Below are positions 12,730-16,284 of a DNA stretch of 16,284 bases, piece by piece; within the stretch, counting starts at the first letter, position 1; each line of letters opens with the position of its first letter. The notes beneath the pieces are model-generated. The model saw only the letters and a list, made by a program, of their open reading frames with translations, ran no database searches and had not been told where the DNA came from. A program made the position numbers and the translations under genes. This DNA is from CAZHDI01 sp964531285 (GTDB lineage: Bacteria; Pseudomonadota; Alphaproteobacteria; JAJFIK01). The stretch lies in contig CAZHDI010000075.1 in assembly GCA_964531285.1 (NCBI GenBank), positions 1-16,284 on the forward strand. The letters run 5' to 3'.

Positions 12730-15700
12730 ATGGTGCGCCGCGCGACATTGCACCTTCTGGAATGGACCGCCGCCGGCCTGGCGGTGCTCTTGATTCTGTT
12801 CGGCTGCCTCGCCTGGATGATCGCGAGCGGTCCCATCGGCCTGGGATTTCTCAAACCCAATCTCGCCGGCATGCTCACCCGCGCCCTCGATGCCGAATCG
12901 GTCGATTTCGAAAGCGCCCAGGTCGACTGGGCCGATGAGGGGCGCGCGCTGCGCCTGAAGGTGCGCGAAGCGCGGATCTTTGCGGCCCCCGATACGGTCG
13001 CGGTCACGGTGCCGGAACTGGAACTCGGATTTTCGGTGGCGGCCCTGACCCGGGGCATGATCGCCCCGACGCGGATCATTTTCACCGGCGCCTCGGCCCG
13101 GGTCGTGCGCCGCGCGGACGGGCAGTTCGCCCTTGGCCTGATCGGCGAGGGTGAAACGCCGGTGCCTGAGGGGCTCAGCCTTATCGAGCCGCCGGACGGC
13201 TCGGGGTCCGCCTTGGACGAGGGTGCGGCTTCGCAATCGGGGCAAACCGCGTCGGCCGGACCGGCCGCGCCGTCTGCCGCCGGCGCCGAGGATCTGGCCG
13301 CCCGTCTGGCCCGCCAGCTCATCGGCGCGCGCGATCCGGCCAGCGCGTTGGGCTATCTGGAAGAGATTGTCATCGGCGACGCCCGGCTGAGCCTCCTGGA
13401 TGCCAGCAGCGGGTCGGTCGTGGCGGCCCGCGATGCGGATCTAACCTTGCGGCGGGGCGATCCGGGCATCGATCTGGCCCTCGACGCGGCGCTCGATATC
13501 GGCGGGCGCGCGGTCACCCTGTCGATGACCGGCAACCGGCCCGGCCTCGAAAGCGGGACGCGCTTTGCGCTGAGCTTCACCGATTTCGACTGGGCGGTGC
13601 TGGCTGACTATGTTCCGGCTCTGAAGCGGTTTGCGGCCTATCGCGGGCCTGTGCGCGGCAAGGTCGGGCTCGATCTGTCCGCGGAGGGGGCGATCAGCCG
13701 GCTCGATCTGGATCTGGTGGCCGGGCCGGGGCGCATTCCGCTGACCAAGCCCGAAAGCCTGCCCATGGTCGAAAGCGACTTCCAGGCCATGATGATCGAC
13801 CGGGTGCCCGAGGCGGTGCCGCTGCGCAGCCTGGGCCTGTCGGCCGCCCTCGATGTGCCGACCGGCGCGGTCACCGTGCGCGGGCTGACCCTGCGGACCG
13901 ACGAGGCCGATATCCGGCTCACCGGGACCGGCGCGCTTCGTCTGGGTGCGGAGGGTGAGGACCTGATCCAGGGGATCGGCTTTGATGTCGCGGGCGAGGC
14001 GCTCAAGGTCCATGTGCCGGTTTATTCGGAGGAGGTCGCCGACCTCGACCGGTTCGAACTGGCCGGCGAGTATGATCTGGGCGCCAGCCGGCTGACGCTG
14101 GACCGGCTGTTCATCGGGGCCTATGGCGGCACCTTCGATTTCTCCGGAAGCGTCGCAACGGTCGGCGGCAAGCCCGAGATTTTTCTCACCGGCGCGGTGG
14201 AGACCTTCCCCGGCACGCGGCTTTTGAAACTCTGGCCGCTCGGCCCGGCCATGGGCGCGCGCGACTGGATCGGCGCCAATGTGAAGGCCGGCACGATCAC
14301 CCGGGGCGACCTGTCCATCGAGGCTCCGGCGGGCACGCTCGATGTCGGCTATATGCCGGACGAGGCCATGACCGTGACCTTCACGGTCGAGGACATGATC
14401 ACCCATTTCGTGCCCGGCCTGCCGCCCATGACCAATGTCACCGCCGAGGGCACGCTGCTCGGCGATACCTTCATTGCCAAGATCGTCGGCGCCGAGATCG
14501 ACCGGATCAAGGTGCGCGAAGGACAGATGAAGGCCCGCCCGTTGCATGTCCGGGGCGCGACGGGGGTGTTCGACGCGGCGTTCGACGGTCCGCTGTCGGA
14601 TGTTCTGGCGCTTCTGGACATGGGGCCGTTCGGCTATCCCAGCCGCTATGGCATCGATACCGCAGCCGTGGGCGGGCAGGGCTCCATGCGCCTCAACATC
14701 GCGCTGCCGATGCGGCGCAATCTGGAGATCGGCCAGATCGAGTTCGCGGGCGCCGCCAATATCGCCGATCTGTCGCTTGACGGCATTTTCGCCGGACGGG
14801 ATCTGGCCGACGGCGACCTGACCCTGAAAATCAACGGCGAGGGGCTTCTCGGCGAGGGCACGGCGAGGGTGGCCGATCTGCCCGCGCGCCTTGTCTGGAA
14901 AGAGGATTTCACCGGCGCTCAGGATTTTCCGACCGAGTTCCGGCTGGGCGCGAGCCTGGGCAATGAGACCCGCGCGGGGTTCGGTCTCGATGACGGCGGG
15001 CTGATCGACGGGCCGGTGGCCATTGAAGTCATCGCGCGCGGACGGGGCGCGGATTTGCGCGCGGTTACGGCCGAAGCCGACCTGCGCGATGCGGGGCTCA
15101 GCCTGCCGGGCACCGGCTGGTCCAAACCGATCGGTCAGCCGGCCGACGCCAAGCTGGCGCTCAGCCTGTCCGAGACCGGCGCCTTTGCCCTCGAGTCCAT
15201 GAGCCTCGCGGCGCCCGGCGTCGATGTGACCGGCTCGTTCGCTCTGGGTCCGGACGGTCAGCTTCTGGGCGCCAACTTTCCGCGCATCCGTCTCGCCGAG
15301 ACCGCCGATCTGTCGTTCCGCGCCTCCCGTGGCACCGATGATGCCCTCGAGGTCTCCGTGGCCGGGGCTTATCTCGATGCCGCGCCGCTGCTCGACGGCC
15401 TGTTCGGCGCGGACGCCGGCGGGATGGACGGCGCCGCCGGTGCCGACACGCCGACGATCAACCGGCCCTTCCGCCTCAATGCGCAGCTTGAGCGCCTGGG
15501 TCTGCGGGCCGGGGTCACGGTGCTCGATCCCTCGGTCACCATTGCCGCGCGCGACGGGGTGCTGGAAGATCTGATGGTCCAGGGCAGCGTGGCGGGGACG
15601 GGCACCCTGAATGTGGATCTGGCGCGCACCGCGCCGGACACCCGTGCGCTGAAGGTCAGCGCCACGGATGCGGGCTCCATCGTGCGCGGGGTCCTGGGCG

Positions 15701-16284
15701 AGGACAGCGTGGAGGGCGGCCGGCTCCAGCTTGCGGTCGATCTGGTGGAAACCGGCGGTCCGGACGATCCGGTCGATATCAAGGGCCGGCTCGGGGTCGA
15801 TAAGTTCCGCGTGATGAATGTTCCGCTGCTGGCGCGCCTGTTGACCGTGGGCTCCTTCGTGGGCCTCAGCGATCTGTTGCAGGGCGAGGGCATCTGGTTC
15901 GATCGGCTCGACGTGCCGTTCGAATCAGTGGGCACGACCTGGGCGCTTGAGGAAGGGCGCGCTTACGGTCCCTCCGTCGGGTTGACCGTGACCGGCGGGT
16001 TCGATCCGGATATGGCGGCCACGGATCTTCACGGCACCATCGTGCCGGCCTACAGCGTCAATTCGGTGCTGGGCAAAGTGCCGGTGATCGGCGACCTGTT
16101 CGTCTCCAAGGAAGGCGAAGGGATTTTCGGCATCACCTACCGGATTGTCGGCTCCGAGGAAGGCTCCAACATCTACGTCAATCCGCTCTCGGCCCTGGCA
16201 CCGGGGTTCCTGCGCCGGCTCTTCGAGATCGGCATGGACGATGACATGGCCCAGGACGATCCGCTCGACCCGCCCGCACCGCCG
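12730..16284 (+). CDS. AsmA/YhdP-like large envelope protein (C-terminal end outside window)
   Basis: Large inner-membrane-anchored periplasmic protein of the AsmA superfamily. Members such as YhdP and TamB form long beta-sheet grooves thought to carry phospholipids between the inner and outer membranes. The ATG at 12730 opens 1185 codons with no stop before the window edge. Seen: a basic start, one membrane segment (about 13-32), an AsmA-type N-terminal region rich in beta strands, an Ala/Gly/Pro-rich loop (about 155-185), long repetitive beta-strand sequence, and a conserved C-terminal domain (about 1020-1175, including VMNVPLLARLL, GIWFDRLDVPF and YVNPLSALAPGFLRRLFE). The last visible residues are Pro/Asp-rich, so little is probably missing. 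It is divergent from bcp with 251 bp between the starts. No strong Shine-Dalgarno is visible before the ATG, so the start is less certain than the family. Confidence 0.87.
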   Translation, partial: MVRRATLHLLEWTAAGLAVLLILFGCLAWMIASGPIGLGFLKPNLAGMLTRALDAESVDFESAQVDWADEGRALRLKVREARIFAAPDTVAVTVPELELGFSVAALTRGMIAPTRIIFTGASARVVRRADGQFALGLIGEGETPVPEGLSLIEPPDGSGSALDEGAASQSGQTASAGPAAPSAAGAEDLAARLARQLIGARDPASALGYLEEIVIGDARLSLLDASSGSVVAARDADLTLRRGDPGIDLALDAALDIGGRAVTLSMTGNRPGLESGTRFALSFTDFDWAVLADYVPALKRFAAYRGPVRGKVGLDLSAEGAISRLDLDLVAGPGRIPLTKPESLPMVESDFQAMMIDRVPEAVPLRSLGLSAALDVPTGAVTVRGLTLRTDEADIRLTGTGALRLGAEGEDLIQGIGFDVAGEALKVHVPVYSEEVADLDRFELAGEYDLGASRLTLDRLFIGAYGGTFDFSGSVATVGGKPEIFLTGAVETFPGTRLLKLWPLGPAMGARDWIGANVKAGTITRGDLSIEAPAGTLDVGYMPDEAMTVTFTVEDMITHFVPGLPPMTNVTAEGTLLGDTFIAKIVGAEIDRIKVREGQMKARPLHVRGATGVFDAAFDGPLSDVLALLDMGPFGYPSRYGIDTAAVGGQGSMRLNIALPMRRNLEIGQIEFAGAANIADLSLDGIFAGRDLADGDLTLKINGEGLLGEGTARVADLPARLVWKEDFTGAQDFPTEFRLGASLGNETRAGFGLDDGGLIDGPVAIEVIARGRGADLRAVTAEADLRDAGLSLPGTGWSKPIGQPADAKLALSLSETGAFALESMSLAAPGVDVTGSFALGPDGQLLGANFPRIRLAETADLSFRASRGTDDALEVSVAGAYLDAAPLLDGLFGADAGGMDGAAGADTPTINRPFRLNAQLERLGLRAGVTVLDPSVTIAARDGVLEDLMVQGSVAGTGTLNVDLARTAPDTRALKVSATDAGSIVRGVLGEDSVEGGRLQLAVDLVETGGPDDPVDIKGRLGVDKFRVMNVPLLARLLTVGSFVGLSDLLQGEGIWFDRLDVPFESVGTTWALEEGRAYGPSVGLTVTGGFDPDMAATDLHGTIVPAYSVNSVLGKVPVIGDLFVSKEGEGIFGITYRIVGSEEGSNIYVNPLSALAPGFLRRLFEIGMDDDMAQDDPLDPPAPP

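Noticed and set aside
13441..14547. A 368-codon open frame on the minus strand
   Set aside because: Antisense to the AsmA-like gene and without recognisable features.

Overview
The window is GC-rich, densely coded bacterial chromosome and reads as an alphaproteobacterium. Evidence: the gene order rne / amiC / PBP1A / prfB, an RNase E with a large insertion in its S1 domain, a bactofilin starting MFSK next to an M23 endopeptidase, and a perfect CtrA-type site (TTAA-N7-TTAA). A member of the Caulobacterales/Maricaulales/Hyphomonas-like lineages is my best guess; this is inference from family resemblance, not a database result. No tRNA, rRNA, insertion sequence, phage gene or CRISPR array was found.

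Layout. Positions 1-1374 (minus) hold the N-terminal 458 codons of RNase E. A long 895-bp divergent gap (1375-2269) follows. On the plus strand come amiC (2270-3715, cell-wall amidase), a class A penicillin-binding protein (3979-6519), a 100-N assembly gap (6532-6631) and prfB (6728-7856, release factor 2, read through a programmed +1 frameshift). Convergent to prfB is a small lipoprotein gene of unknown function (7888-8583, minus). A strong terminator at 8713-8740 closes the next minus-strand block, which reads bcp (12478-11909), a DUF455 ferritin-like gene (11912-11058), an M23 endopeptidase (10948-9569) and a bactofilin (9591-8773). Divergent from bcp is a very large AsmA/YhdP-like envelope protein (12730 to the window end, C-terminus missing).

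Function. The window is dominated by envelope morphogenesis: PBP1A polymerises and cross-links peptidoglycan, AmiC and the M23 enzyme cut it, the bactofilin is expected to localise the M23 enzyme, and the AsmA-like protein probably serves lipid traffic between the membranes. The CtrA-type site before the M23-bactofilin pair suggests that this module is tied to the cell cycle. RNase E and RF2 add two genes that are autoregulated in well-studied bacteria.

Most notable points: the prfB frameshift site carries TAA in place of the near-universal TGA; the CtrA box sits on the DUF455 stop codon; RNase E has a roughly 340-residue charge-patterned insertion; the PBP1A start region is built of tandem duplications with duplicated ribosome-binding sites; and Bcp has a histone H1-like lysine/alanine tail and lacks the usual resolving cysteine. 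I found no evidence for a wholly new multigene system.
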